Shown: one piece after another, positions 1 to 8,795 of the stretch
Numbering within the stretch: position 1 is the stretch's first letter
How the letters are laid out: the number at the start of each line of letters is the position of its first letter
Translations under genes and position numbers: made by a program
Notes under the pieces: model-generated
Database searches by the model: none
What the model saw: only the letters and a program-made list of their open reading frames with translations
What the model was told of the DNA's origin: nothing
Origin: Streptomyces sp. NBC_01669
Lineage (GTDB): Bacteria; Actinomycetota; Actinomycetes; Streptomycetales; Streptomycetaceae
NCBI RefSeq assembly: GCF_026339735.1
Contig: NZ_JAPEQG010000001.1
Location: 8,989,001 to 9,053,000 of the forward strand
DNA length: 64,000 nucleotides
Direction of reading: 5' to 3'

Positions 1-1
1 C

Positions 2-133
2 GAGGCCATGATCAAGGTGGCGGTGATCCGTCTGATGCTCGTCCGGCTCGCCGGGCAGCCATCGCGGTGGAGCCATGAATCCCACCGCAAGACCGCCCGA
101 GCCAAGACCGTCGAGGACCTCATCGCGGCGTAA
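2..133 (+). CDS. IS5-family transposase, C-terminal fragment (runs off window start)
   Basis: An open frame enters from the left edge and stops at the TAA at 131-133. The 43 readable residues (EAMIKVAVIRLMLVRLAG and onward) resemble the extreme C-terminus of IS5-family DDE transposases, where a helix of this type follows the last catalytic Glu. No catalytic residue lies inside the window, so activity cannot be judged. The family call rests on a short tail only. Confidence 0.5.
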   Translation, partial: EAMIKVAVIRLMLVRLAGQPSRWSHESHRKTARAKTVEDLIAA

Positions 134-170
134 TCAACCGGCCACCCGACAGGCTCTGAGGTTGCCCTCG

Positions 171-512
171 TCAGCTGGCCGGGTCGTACTGGAACTGCCG
201 GACCTCTTGCGAGCAGCGGCAGGCGACGGCGATCTTCGCGGCCCACTCGAGTGCTGCCTCCCGCGAGGGCAGCTCGAGAACGGTGTAGCCGCCGTTGGGC
301 ACTTTGTGGCCTGGGTACGTGCCCTCGGTGACGGTGCCGTCACCGGCCACGAGCACCGGGTCTACGTCCTCATCGATCCCGCCGCCGAAGACGTACACGC
401 CCGCCGCCTTGGCCTCGTCGATGACGGCATGCGAGGCTTCGACCACCGCCTCGAAGTCCTCCTCGGGGAACACCATGGCCTCACCGGGGAACGAGATCAG
501 GTACTTCGTCAT
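171..512 (-). CDS. YCII-related / DGPF-domain protein
   Basis: A 113-residue protein beginning MTKYLISFPGEAM. The N-terminal beta strand, a central acidic/glycine stretch (VFGGGIDEDVDPV) and the closing segment with GGYTVLELPSREAALEWA match the YCII/DGPF fold, a small ferredoxin-like dimer often found beside sigma factors or as a stand-alone protein of unknown substrate. The ATG at 512 was chosen because similarity starts there; the frame is open further upstream but has no family match. It sits alone between two IS fragments, so its context says nothing about its role. Confidence 0.75.
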   Translation of the reverse strand: MTKYLISFPGEAMVFPEEDFEAVVEASHAVIDEAKAAGVYVFGGGIDEDVDPVLVAGDGTVTEGTYPGHKVPNGGYTVLELPSREAALEWAAKIAVACRCSQEVRQFQYDPAS

Positions 513-546
513 TCGAGGACTCCTCTGCTCCGGCGGCGCCATCCGT

Positions 547-1985
547 CGGCTCTTCTCTGCGGCACCGCTCTGGTGCCCAGCCCGATTATGGCTCCGGCGC
601 CCGATATGTAGTTCTCTCCGGGAGACCTCGACGTGCTCGACGCTACCCCCACGACCGCTTTCGCCTGTCCTGAGCTGACCACGTTCTGTCGGCTCGACGA
701 GCTGGTTCTGGAGGTCACCGGGGAGCGGCTCGAGCCCGATCGTGCGGTGCTGGCGTGTCGGGTCGTCGAGCCCGGCGATTCGATCGACCGGTGGTGTCGA
801 CGTTGCGGGCTCTAGGGCATGGCGCGGGACACGGTGACCCGGGAGTTGGCGCACGAGCCGCTGGGCTGGTGTCCCACGGTCCTCGAGGTCACGATCCGCC
901 GGTACCCGTGTATCGACTGCGGGCACGTGTGGCGACAGGACACCAGCGCCGCGGCCGAACCACGAGCCAAGCTGTCGCGGCGGGCGCTGCGGTGGTCCCT
1001 GGAGGCCATCATGTGCCAGCACCTGACCGTAGCGCGGGTCGCCGAAGGGCTCGACGTGTCGTGGAACACCGCCAACGACGCGGTACTGGCCGAAGGCAAG
1101 CGTGTCTTGATCGACGATGTCGACCGGTTCGACGGCGTCACCGCGATCGGCATCGACGAACACGTGTGGCGCCACACCAGGCGTGGCGACAGGTACGTCA
1201 CCGTGGTCATCGACCTCACCCCGATCCGTGAGGGCACCGGCCCCGCCCGTCTGCTCGACATGGTCGAGGGCCGCTCCAAGCAGGCGTTCAAGACCTGGCT
1301 GAGTGACCCACGGCTTGGCGCGACGCCGTGGAGGTGGTCGCGATGGACGGGTTCACCGGATTCAGGACCGCCGCCGCCGAAGAGCTCCCCGAGGCGGTCG
1401 CGGTCATGGATCCCTTCCACGTGGCCCTCCTGGCCGGCAAGGCGCTCGATGAGTGCCGGCGTCGGGTCCAGCAGGCCATCCATGGCCACCGCGGCCGCAC
1501 CGGTGACCCGCTCTACGCCGCACGGCGGGTCCTGCACACCGGCGTCGACCTGCTCACCGACAGGCAGGTCGACCGACTCGCCGACCTGTTCGACATCGAC
1601 GTCCACGGCGAGGCCCACGTCGAGGTCGAGGTCGAGGCCACCTGGGGCATCTACCAGCGACTGGTCGCGGCATACCGTGAACCCGACCGGGGCCAAGGCA
1701 AGCAGCTGATGCAGCAGCTGATCGACTCGATCAGCACCGGCGTCCCTGCCGCGCTGACCGAGGTCACCACGCTCGGTCGGACCCTGAAGAAGCGAGCCGC
1801 CGACGTGCTGGCCTACTTCGACCGACCCGGCACGTCCAACGGTCCAACCGAGCCCATCAACGGACGACTCGAACACCTACGCGGCTCCGCCCTCGGGTTC
1901 CGCAACCTCACCAACTACATCGCCCGATGCCTGCTCGAGACCGGCGGCTTCAGGCCCCAACTACACCCTCAAACATGAAGAGCCC
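547..1985. mobile_element. Degenerate ISL3-family insertion sequence
   Basis: The ends are suggested by GGCTCTTC at 548-555 and its inverted copy GAAGAGCC at 1977-1984, which bracket a broken ISL3 transposase. The span of about 1.44 kb is normal for ISL3. I could not see a clear 8-bp target duplication. Confidence 0.6.
633..1978 (+). pseudogene. ISL3-family transposase, inactivated
   Basis: The zinc-finger N-terminus starts at GTG 633 after GGGAGA. Cys pairs (WCRRCG, YPCIDCGHVW) are followed by the helix-turn-helix and a DDE core with GIDEHVWRH, MDPFHVA and the C-terminal SNGPTEPINGRLEHLRG typical of ISL3. Two lesions break it: an in-frame TAG at 813-815, just after the first Cys-X2-Cys, and a frameshift near 1308, after which the protein continues from about 1314 to the stop at 1978. 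Restoring both gives a protein of about 440 residues, normal for the family. Not expected to be active unless both lesions are sequence errors. Confidence 0.85.
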
Positions 1986-2334
1986 CTTTTCCCCGTCAAG
2001 TTGGTTGAACGTGCCCAGGCTGAAATCTCCGTACCGGAGCAATTCGCCGATCGTCGCCCATACGGCCGCGCCATGCATTGCACCTTCGCCTTTATAGCGG
2101 CGCGACACTCCGGGACGGCCGCTCGGCATGCGCGGACTTGGAAATCGTGCTTAAGCTCGTCCGCGGCAGATGCCTTGTGTGCTGCCGACCCATCGTGACC
2201 TGTGGCGAGACCCCGTGTAAAGCGCCTCAGGGGGTCCCTGCGGCCTCGCTCAACTCAGGTCGGCAAGAGGTGTAGTTGTGCATCAATGGACACGACGCGA
2301 GGACGAAAGGCTACTCACGGGAAAGGGCCGCTAC
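1986..2334. other. Intergenic stretch without recognised genes
   Basis: This lies between the ISL3 right end and the IS3 left end. Short open frames exist on both strands but none has a convincing ribosome binding site or a recognisable motif, and codon-position bias is weak. I see no RNA gene or clear repeat. Confidence 0.5.
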
Positions 2335-2379
2335 GGGGCCTCCCCCCTGATCGTGGACATCTCGGAGGCTGGATCATGA

Positions 2380-2712
2380 GTGGTCCAGGGAGAAGAGGGG
2401 TCCCGAGTGGGGACATGCAGGTATCCGGCGGAGTTCCGGGCTGACGCGGTGGCGTTGGTGCACTCGTCCGACCGTCCGGTGTCACGCATCGCCGAGGAGC
2501 TGGGCGTGAACGCGGAGACGCTGCGACAGTGGGTGAAGAAGGCCGCGGACACGGCCGAGCACTCCCAAAGCTCGCCACCTGCGGTGGCGGCGCCGGCCCA
2601 GTCGGCGAAGGATACGGAGATCACCCGGCTGCGGCGGCAGGTCCGTGAGCTGGAGATGGAACGGGACATATTGCGGCGGGCCGCGAAGTATTTCGCGAAG
2701 GACAACTGGTGA
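2380..2712 (+). CDS. IS3-family transposase OrfA (helix-turn-helix)
   Basis: This 110-residue DNA-binding subunit has a helix-turn-helix (about residues 15-55; RYPAEFRADAVALVHSS then GVNAETLRQWV) followed by a leucine-zipper coiled coil (EITRLRRQVRELEMERDIL) and the conserved tail RRAAKYFAKDNW. Together with OrfB it forms the transposase. The GTG start is approximate because the first dozen residues are not conserved. It ends at the TGA that overlaps the presumed GTG start of orfB. Confidence 0.8.
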   Translation: MVQGEEGSRVGTCRYPAEFRADAVALVHSSDRPVSRIAEELGVNAETLRQWVKKAADTAEHSQSSPPAVAAPAQSAKDTEITRLRRQVRELEMERDILRRAAKYFAKDNW

Positions 2713-3598
2713 GTCGCTTCAGTTCGTCGAGGACCACCGCGGCGCCTTCGGCGTCAAGCGACTGTGCCGGGTACTGGAATGCTCCCGATCCGGCTTCTAC
2801 CGCTGGCTGGCCGGCGCCGAGGCCCGCTTCGCGCGGCAGCTGGCGGACGCCGAGCTGGCCGAGCACATCCATCGCATCCACACCGACTCGGACGGCACCT
2901 ACGGCTCCCCGCGGGTGGCGGCCGAGCTGGCGGACGCCGGAGTGCGGGTCAACCACAAGCGGGTGGAACGGGTCATGCGGGCCTTTGGCATCGTCGGGGT
3001 GCATCTTCGCAAGAAGGTCCGCACCACGATTCCGGAGCCGTCCGCGACGCCAGTGCCCGATCTGCTGCGACGCGACTTCACCGCGCCGGAACCCAACACC
3101 CGCTACGTCGGCGACATCACGTATCTCCCGGTGAGAGACGGTCAATTCCTTTACCTGGCCACGGTGTTGGATCTGTGCTCGAAACGGCTGGCGGGCTGGT
3201 CGATCGCCGGCCACATGCGCACCGAGCTGGTCACCGACGCGCTGAAGGCCGCCGCCTTGACGCGAGGCGGCAGCCTGGACGGAGCGATCTTCCACAGCGA
3301 CAACGGAGCGCAATATGCCTCGAAGGACTTCGCGCAGGTCTGCGCGGACCTGGGCGTGATCAGATCCCGCGGAGCCGTCGGCACGAGTGCGGACAACGCC
3401 GCCGCCGAATCCTTCAACGCGAGCCTGAAGAGGGAGATCCTCCAAGGCCGAAACAGCTGGTCAGGACCGCGAGAGGCCCGCCTCGCCGTATTCCGGTGGG
3501 TCACCCGATACAACACCAGAAGGAGGCACTCCAGCATCGGCCAGATCAGTCCGATCGCCTACGAACAGAGATCCATTACGCTGACCACGGCCGCATAG
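2709..3598 (+). CDS. IS3-family transposase OrfB (DDE integrase), probable 5' frameshift
   Basis: The rve-type catalytic domain shows the first Asp in YVGDITYLPV, the second in HSDNGAQYAS and the Glu in NAAAESFNASLK. An HTH_21 region precedes it (HRIHTDSDGTYGSPRV). Similarity in this frame begins at about 2711 with ESLQFVEDHRGAFGVKRLC. The likely native GTG at 2709 instead reads VSRFSSSR; one missing C near 2718 would restore the usual SRFQFVEDH start. So orfB is either shifted by a 1-nt deletion or translated only as a frameshift product with orfA. Confidence 0.75.
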
Positions 3599-3630
3599 GA
3601 ATCGATGTCCACGATCCAGGGGGAAGCCCC

Positions 3631-4153
3631 AAGTGTGCGACTCGATGGCCGCCAGGCGTGATCTTTGCATGGCAGGCTTGCCGCCGGTAAGGGACCCGGG
3701 CTCACGCTCCGTGTGTACGCGCACCTGATGCCCTGTGTACGCGCACCTGATGCCCTCCAGCCAGGAACGTACACGCACGAAAGTGGCCGCTGTCTTCGAT
3801 ACGGCCCGATCAAGCACCTGACGACCCAGCGACGGCCCCACCTGAGGCGCGAGCACCGCTTTAGGAGCGAGGTGGGGCGAGTTGACGCCTGACCTGCTGA
3901 ACGCAGGCTTCGGCGTCTGCTGGCTTTGGCCCCCGCAGGCAGCCGCAGTTCCCCGTGAGTCCCCGCCCGATCTGGCGCGGTTGTGGCACGGTCCACCGCA
4001 CGAACCTGTGCATGGGAGGCTGGCCGCACGCGCTCACGCGCGCAGCCTGTCGATGAAGTTGAACATGTTCAGTAATGCTGGCAAGGTGACGAGTACGTGT
4101 TCGACGACTGGTCGAACCGCAGTCGTTCGTGGTGCCGAGACGGGGGTCGGATC
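3631..4153. other. Non-coding stretch with possible integrase-tail remnant
   Basis: No intact gene is seen. One frame (3665-3892) contains GLTLRVYAHLMP, which resembles the region around the catalytic Tyr of phage-type integrases, but the surrounding residues do not support a working protein and a 22-bp tandem duplication sits inside it. The rest is unassigned. Confidence 0.3.
3712..3755. repeat. Perfect 22-bp tandem duplication
   Basis: Two adjacent identical copies, 3712-3733 and 3734-3755, start TGTGTACGCGCACCTGATG. Because 22 is not a multiple of three, the duplication shifts the frame of the integrase-tail-like segment it lies in (VYAHLMP read in one frame, VRAPDAL in the second copy). 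Confidence 0.9.
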
Positions 4154-4672
4154 GTGAAGACCAAGCCACCTAGCCTGGCAAGGTGCCGGGCCGTGAGTCT
4201 TGTCGCCTGCCTGCTCGCATTGGTGGGATGCAATCCACACATGTATGACGAGGTACCCGCACTGCGTGACGCGAAGAGGGCGGACATTGCGGGTTCGTGG
4301 CGCTGCGTCGACCACACCGAGGTCACTCTCCGGCCTGATGGCAAGGCCGTCATCCGCCTCCTGGACGGGCAGGAATTCGACTTCGACGACAGGTGGCGGC
4401 TGTCGGGCATGGGGACATGGGAGTTGACCGACGAGCGCATGGGATGGAACGACGGTCAGCATGTCCGCATGGCTCTCACCTCGCGCACGGCATCGGCCAC
4501 TCGCGCGCCGGATCCGGCTGAGCCGCTCGACGAGCCGGCCGAACGTGCCCCGGCACCTGTGGCCTACACGTGGACGTTCGAGTTGCGGCGCGACAACAGG
4601 GAGGAGCTGGAGCTCTATTTCTTCTTCGGCGACCCCGACTCCCGCAGTACATACGTCCTGACGAGAGAGTAG
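4154..4672 (+). CDS. Putative lipoprotein, function unknown
   Basis: A 172-residue protein starting at GTG 4154 with GGGGG upstream. Its type II signal peptide has a basic N-region (KTKPP), a hydrophobic core and lipobox LVGC with Cys at about residue 24, so it should be anchored to the outer face of the membrane. The mature part contains GSWRCVDHTEVTLRPDGKA and later GMGTWELTD, a layout seen in lipocalin-like actinobacterial lipoproteins where short beta hairpins follow each other. No catalytic motif is visible. The upstream in-frame ATG (4097) would bury the signal peptide and is rejected. Confidence 0.65.
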   Translation: MKTKPPSLARCRAVSLVACLLALVGCNPHMYDEVPALRDAKRADIAGSWRCVDHTEVTLRPDGKAVIRLLDGQEFDFDDRWRLSGMGTWELTDERMGWNDGQHVRMALTSRTASATRAPDPAEPLDEPAERAPAPVAYTWTFELRRDNREELELYFFFGDPDSRSTYVLTRE

Positions 4673-5054
4673 CCATAGCCCACCCGACCCCGGAAGGGTC
4701 AGCGGGACCCGGCCGGTCGCCAGCGTCGCAACCCTATGCCGACAGGGTTACGGCGGCTACGAACGCCAGAGGGAGAGTACCGGCGCGGGCGGTGGAGTCT
4801 CAACGGCCAAGTCAAGCCAGGGCCCTCCTCCGCCAGGTTGAGGGCCCCCGGCTGGCCGCAGGACTTGAACCTGTGGCCGCATCCTTATCAGGTCGATCGC
4901 GGCACTCCATCAACGTCGCTCAAGGCACTGCGCCCTGCGCTCGTCTGGCTCTTGAGGTTCCGGGTTGGCCGTCGCTGTCCGTGCTTGTTGATGTCAGGAG
5001 TTGATGTCAGGATCCGGCTCGGTAACCCATGGCCAGGCACCTCGGGGGGATCGC
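4673..5054. other. Intergenic region containing a tRNA-Ile fragment
   Basis: Apart from the tRNA-like segment at 4859-4892 (reported separately) no gene was found. Open frames on the plus strand lack binding sites and resemble nothing known. Confidence 0.4.
4859..4892 (-). other. 3'-half fragment of a tRNA-Ile gene (candidate attachment site)
   Basis: On the minus strand the segment contains the anticodon-loop sequence CCTGATAAGG (GAT, Ile), the variable region, and a T arm with CAGG, loop TTCAAGT and CCTG. From memory this matches actinobacterial tRNA-Ile over about 34 bases with one or two differences. The D arm and both acceptor strands are absent, so it is not a functional tRNA. Integrative elements that insert into tRNA genes duplicate exactly this half, which makes an old attL/attR the most natural reading. 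Confidence 0.45.
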
Positions 5055-5495
5055 ATGGAGCTGAACGACATACAACCGGCAACGCCACGGCGTCGTATCG
5101 GCGTGTATGCCACTGGCTGGATCGTCGTCTCGTTGTTCTTGCTGGCCGGTGCTGGCTGGGGGGCCATGGACTGGGCCGCTGCCCTGGGCAAGGGAGCGGC
5201 TGGGACATTGCAGATCGACGAGTGCGGGATGAAGTCTGGCTCCCGAGGAACCAAGAACCGGGTTTGTGCGGGCACATTTCGCTCAGCCACTGGTGTGATC
5301 GATAGCCACGCCGAGGTGCCGTCACAAAACAAGGTTGGCGATCGTGTAGCTGTGACCCGAACACTCATCGGCGAGTACATACAGCAGGACGGGCAGTCTG
5401 CTGCTGGAGCTGCGGCTCGGACGCTGATCTTCAGTGCCGGGGGTGTCGGTTGTGGCATAGCTGGCGGAAGGTACGTTCGTCGCCTCGTCAGGTAA
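5055..5495 (+). CDS. Small membrane protein, function unknown
   Basis: A 146-residue protein. ATG 5055 follows a GGGGGG binding site at 5044-5049, a better start than the ATG at 5001. One transmembrane helix lies near residues 14-38 (GWIVVSLFLLAGAGWGAM) and a second near the C-terminus (LIFSAGGVGCGIAGG), leaving an extracytoplasmic loop with two Cys (DECGMK and NRVCAGTF) that could form a disulfide. No family was recognised. It lies alone just upstream of an IS5-type element. Confidence 0.55.
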   Translation: MELNDIQPATPRRRIGVYATGWIVVSLFLLAGAGWGAMDWAAALGKGAAGTLQIDECGMKSGSRGTKNRVCAGTFRSATGVIDSHAEVPSQNKVGDRVAVTRTLIGEYIQQDGQSAAGAAARTLIFSAGGVGCGIAGGRYVRRLVR

Positions 5496-5555
5496 CCGCA
5501 ACCTGTGATCGAGGTCGGCGGAGCGGCTTCGGGGCGAGCGATCATGGCCCCTTAA

Positions 5556-6474
5556 GGACTCCTAACGGAATGAAGCCGGGGAATGACTATGCGTCAGATT
5601 CTGTTCCTTCTGCATCGGTACGAGTTGGGTGTGCGAGGCGGCTACTGGGACGGTCAGGCGCAAGCCGTGGGAGATCGAGGATGGGTTGTGGGAGCGGATC
5701 GAGCCGCTGCTGCCGGTGGTGGAGCGGCGCTTCCGGTACCCCGGACGCAAGCGGCTTGACCAGCGCAAAGTCATGTGCGGGATCCTGTTCGTGCTGTACA
5801 CCGGGATCCGTTGGGAGTTCCTGCCGCAGGAACTGGGCTTCGGCTCGGGGATGACCTGCTGGCGGCGGCTGCGGGACTGGAACGAGGCGGGAGTGTGGCA
5901 GCAACTGCACGAACTCCTGCTCGCCGAACTGCGCGCCGGCGACGTACTCGACCTGTCCCGCGCCTCCGTCGACGGCTCCCACCTGCGGGCCTTGAAGGGC
6001 GGAGACGCCACCGGGCGCTCGCCGGTGGACCGGGGCAAGACAGGCAGCAAGCACCACGTCATCGTCGACGCTCACGGCATCCCGCTGGCCGCCACCGTGA
6101 CCGGCGGCAACCGCAACGACGTCACCCAGCTCCTGCCCCTGATCCACGCCGTGCCGCCGATCCGCGGCAAGCGCGGACGACCCCGCCGGCGCCCCGACGT
6201 GCTCTACGCCGACCGCGGCTACGACCACGACATTTACCGCCGCCAGGTCCGCGAGCTGGGCATTCGTCCGCTCATCGCCCGTCGCGGCACCGAGCACGGC
6301 AGCGGCCTGGGCAGGAACCGCTGGGTCGTGGAGGCAGCCTTCGCCCTCCTGCACTGGTTCCGCCGACTGCGCATCCGCTGGGAGATCCGCGCCGACATCC
6401 ACCAAGCGTTCCTCACTCTCGGCTGCGCGATCATCTGCTGGCGACGCCTCAAAACCTCATTCTGATCTGAGTCC
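5556..6474 (+). mobile_element. Complete IS5-family element (919 bp) with TAA target duplication
   Basis: The inverted ends begin GGACTC at 5556 and end GAGTCC at 6474, and about 15 of the first 20 positions agree. The trinucleotide TAA occurs directly outside both ends (5553-5555 and 6475-6477), fitting the TNA target of IS5-family subgroups. It encloses one long transposase gene and looks intact. Confidence 0.85.
5629..6465 (+). CDS. IS5-family transposase
   Basis: A 278-residue single-frame transposase. The N-terminal DUF4096-type domain (WEIEDGLWERIEPLLP, then IRWEFLPQELGFGSGMTCWRR) leads into a DDE_Tnp_1 core with first Asp in SVDGSHLRA, second in YADRGYDHD and Glu in WVVEAAFALLHWFRRL. 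GTG 5629 is the furthest upstream start that stays inside the left repeat. Many relatives need a frameshift to join two reading frames, but here the gene is continuous, so it is probably active. Confidence 0.88.
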   Translation: MCEAATGTVRRKPWEIEDGLWERIEPLLPVVERRFRYPGRKRLDQRKVMCGILFVLYTGIRWEFLPQELGFGSGMTCWRRLRDWNEAGVWQQLHELLLAELRAGDVLDLSRASVDGSHLRALKGGDATGRSPVDRGKTGSKHHVIVDAHGIPLAATVTGGNRNDVTQLLPLIHAVPPIRGKRGRPRRRPDVLYADRGYDHDIYRRQVRELGIRPLIARRGTEHGSGLGRNRWVVEAAFALLHWFRRLRIRWEIRADIHQAFLTLGCAIICWRRLKTSF

Positions 6475-6593
6475 TAAGCCTTCGGCGAGTCGGGCAGTCT
6501 GTGGACCTGCTCCCTGATCTGCATCAACCCACCACTCTCCCCAGCTCCCATCCCGTCCGCCTTCGGCCCACACATCGTGGAGCGGGCGTGGTT

Positions 6594-6643
6594 CAGGGCG
6601 TCAAGGTGGAGCGCGCCACTGTACGAACGACCTTGACGCCCTG
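6594..6643. repeat. 14-bp perfect inverted repeat with 22-nt loop
   Basis: CAGGGCGTCAAGGT at 6594-6607 is exactly repeated in inverse at 6630-6643. It lies in the first bases of the aldo/keto reductase remnant, close to the point where similarity starts. There is no U-run, so it is not a classical terminator; it could be an operator or an element end. Confidence 0.8.
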
Positions 6644-6667
6644 GGCCGCGACTGCTCGGCTCTGCCT

Positions 6668-7504
6668 GAGATCGTCGGCAAGGCCCTCAAGAACCGACGC
6701 GATGACGTGGTCCTCGCCACCAAGTTCTTCATGCCGATGAGCCAGGACGACCCCAACCAGCGGGGAGGCTCAAGGCGCTGGATCATCCGCGAGGTCGAGA
6801 ACTCCCTGCGCCGGCTGGGAACCGACCACATCGACCTCTACCAGGTCCACCGCCCCAGCCCCGACACGGACGTGGCCGAGACCCTCGGTGCCCTCTCCGA
6901 CCTCGTGCACCAGGGCAAGATCCGCTACATCGGCTCATCCTCGTACTCCGGCTCCCAGATCGTCGAGGCCCAGTGGGTCTCGCGGGAGCGGCATCTGGAG
7001 CGGTTCGTGACCGAGCAGCCGCCGTATTCGATCCTGGTCCGCGGCATCGAGGAGGACGTGCTGCCCACCGTGCGCCGCCACGGCATGGGCACCCTCACCT
7101 ACAGCCCACTCTCCGGCGGCTGGCTGTCGGGCCGCTACCGCAAGAACGCCACCGAGGGCCCCGCCTCCGCGGCACGCCCCCAGGCCCGCTTCGACATGAG
7201 CACCCCCGCCAACCAGCGCAAGCTCGACGCCGTCGAACAACTCGCGCTCCTGGCGGAGAAGGCGGGTCTCACACTGATCGAGCTGGCCGTCGCCTTCGTC
7301 ATCAACCACCCCGGCGTCACCTCGGCGATCATCGGACCGCGGACCATGGACCAGTTGAAGGCGTTCTTGCCCGCCGCCGACGTCACGCTGTCGTCCGACT
7401 TGCTCGACGCCATCGACGAGATCGTCGCGCCCGGCGTTACGGTCAACCCGGTCGACAACAGCTACGGCGACTTCGAGCTGCGCGGCGATCAGCGACGCCG
7501 CTGA
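6668..7504 (+). pseudogene. Aldo/keto reductase, N-terminally truncated
   Basis: Recognisable sequence starts near 6668 with EIVGKALK and runs to the TGA at 7504. It retains the catalytic Lys region (VLATKFFMP), the His region (DLYQVHRP) and the NADPH-binding C-terminus (PGVTSAIIGPRTMDQL). The first strand and the DTA-x-x-Y segment carrying the catalytic Asp and Tyr are missing; in their place is unrelated sequence with an inverted repeat. GTG 6707 could start a 265-residue product, but it would lack half of the tetrad. Family members are about 320-340 residues. Confidence 0.75.
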
Positions 7505-7770
7505 CGCGTTCCGGACTGGCCGGTCACGTCGGCCGGCCGCACCGACCTCACGCGACCACGGGAGGCGCACTCTGACGTCCTGGCACACCGGCCGGCGGCA
7601 ATACGGACAGCTCATCCGGTCCTGCCCCGTACCTCGGCCGACGTCTCACCGCTGCCACGGATCCGCAGACTCTGCTCGTCTACGGGGTCGAGCCGATCAC
7701 GGGTGTGCTCCGCAGAGCGGCACGAGCGTCATAGCCAGTACGTGGGGCGGCATGACCACGGTGGGTGGCC

Positions 7771-8640
7771 TCACTCGGCTGGTTCTGCGGTGGCCTGTTG
7801 CTGGTCTGCGGCCCAGGAGGCGAGGATGCGCAGGCCGTCGTGGGTGGGGGATCCGACTTCGGCGGTCCAGACGACGAGTTGCTGGTCGGGATCGGTGCTG
7901 GCGGTGAGGGTGTCCCAGTCCAGGGAGAGCTCGCCGGCGACGGGATGGTTGAGGACCTTTGTGCCCACGCTGAGGGTGGCAACATGGTGTGCGGCCCACC
8001 ACTGGCGGAAGTCCTCGTCCTGTACGCACAGTTCACCGACCAGAGCGGTCAGACGTGGATCGTCCGGGTACTTCGCCACCTCCATGCGCAATTGCGCAAC
8101 TGCGGTCCGTGCGACGCTTTTCCAGTCGGCATACAGGGTGCGCATCGCCGGGTCGGTGAAAAGGATCCGCACGTAATTACGGTGCTTTTCCGGGACGGCG
8201 GCGAAGTCGGTGATGAGCGCCGCCGCGAGGGGGTTCCAGGCGATGACGTCCATGCGGCGGCCCATCACGATGGCGGGCGTGGCGGTGAGGTCGTCCAGGA
8301 CTCTGTGCAGCTGGGGCTGGACCTTCTGCCGGGCGCGCCGGCGCGGCTTGGCCGTCTCTCTTCCGGCCAGGGAGAACAGGTAGCTGCGCTGGTCGTCGTC
8401 CAGTTGGAGTGCCTGGGCCACTGCTTCCAGCACCGGCGCCGAGGCAGGCAGGCGGCCCTGTTCGAGGCGGGTGTAGTAGTCCGTGGAGATCGCGGCGAGC
8501 TGGGCGACCTCTTCCCTGCGCAGCCCGGCGACGCGGCGCGGCCTGCCGCTGTCGGACAGGCCCGCGGCGCGCGGACTCAGCTGGGCCCGGCGGGCCTTGA
8601 GGAATTCGCCTAGCTCGTTCAGATGCGGTGTCCCACTCAT
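7771..8640 (-). CDS. XRE-type regulator with MmyB-like ligand domain
   Basis: A 289-residue protein. The N-terminal helix-turn-helix (residues about 8-80) includes LGEFLKARRAQLSP and VAGLRREEVAQLAAISTDYYTRLEQGR, the signature of this large actinobacterial family. The C-terminal half (VMGRRMDVIAWNPLAAALI and onward) is the MmyB-like PAS-fold domain thought to bind fatty-acid-like or other small ligands. The ATG at 8640 matches family starts. It is divergent from the carboxymuconolactone decarboxylase/SDR/cupin operon at 8796, and such regulators commonly control the adjacent divergent oxidoreductase genes. Confidence 0.85.
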   Translation of the reverse strand: MSGTPHLNELGEFLKARRAQLSPRAAGLSDSGRPRRVAGLRREEVAQLAAISTDYYTRLEQGRLPASAPVLEAVAQALQLDDDQRSYLFSLAGRETAKPRRRARQKVQPQLHRVLDDLTATPAIVMGRRMDVIAWNPLAAALITDFAAVPEKHRNYVRILFTDPAMRTLYADWKSVARTAVAQLRMEVAKYPDDPRLTALVGELCVQDEDFRQWWAAHHVATLSVGTKVLNHPVAGELSLDWDTLTASTDPDQQLVVWTAEVGSPTHDGLRILASWAADQQQATAEPAE

Positions 8641-8696
8641 GCGTCCAGTGTCGCAGCGGAAGCGCCCGGCGTGAGGGGGAAGGATTCTTCCCAGGA

Positions 8697-8715
8697 TGTT
8701 CCTTTCCCTGGAACA
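8697..8715. promoter_or_regulatory. Candidate operator of the XRE regulator
   Basis: TGTTCC at 8697-8702 and GGAACA at 8710-8715 form a perfect 6-bp inverted repeat with a 7-nt spacer. It lies midway in the 155-bp region shared by the XRE gene (start 8640) and the operon starting at 8796, the expected position for an autoregulatory site. Inference from position and symmetry only. Confidence 0.4.
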
Positions 8716-8795
8716 AATCCTCCTCTGCACGGACGCGCGCATGGGTGCAAGCCTGGAATGGAGCCGGACAGGAAAAAGTGGAAGGAAAGAGCAGC

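Larger units (their letters stand above)
2335..3630 (+). mobile_element. IS3-family insertion sequence with near-perfect 27-bp terminal repeats
   Basis: The left end (2335-2361) and the inverted right end (3604-3630) both read GGGGC-Y-TCCCCC then GATCGTGGACATC, differing at only a few positions. The 1296-bp element encloses orfA and orfB in the usual order. No obvious 3-4 bp target duplication flanks it. Confidence 0.85.

Noticed and set aside
4801..4920. A complete tRNA-Ile gene
   Set aside because: The acceptor stem does not pair and the D arm is absent; only the anticodon-to-T-arm part is recognisable.
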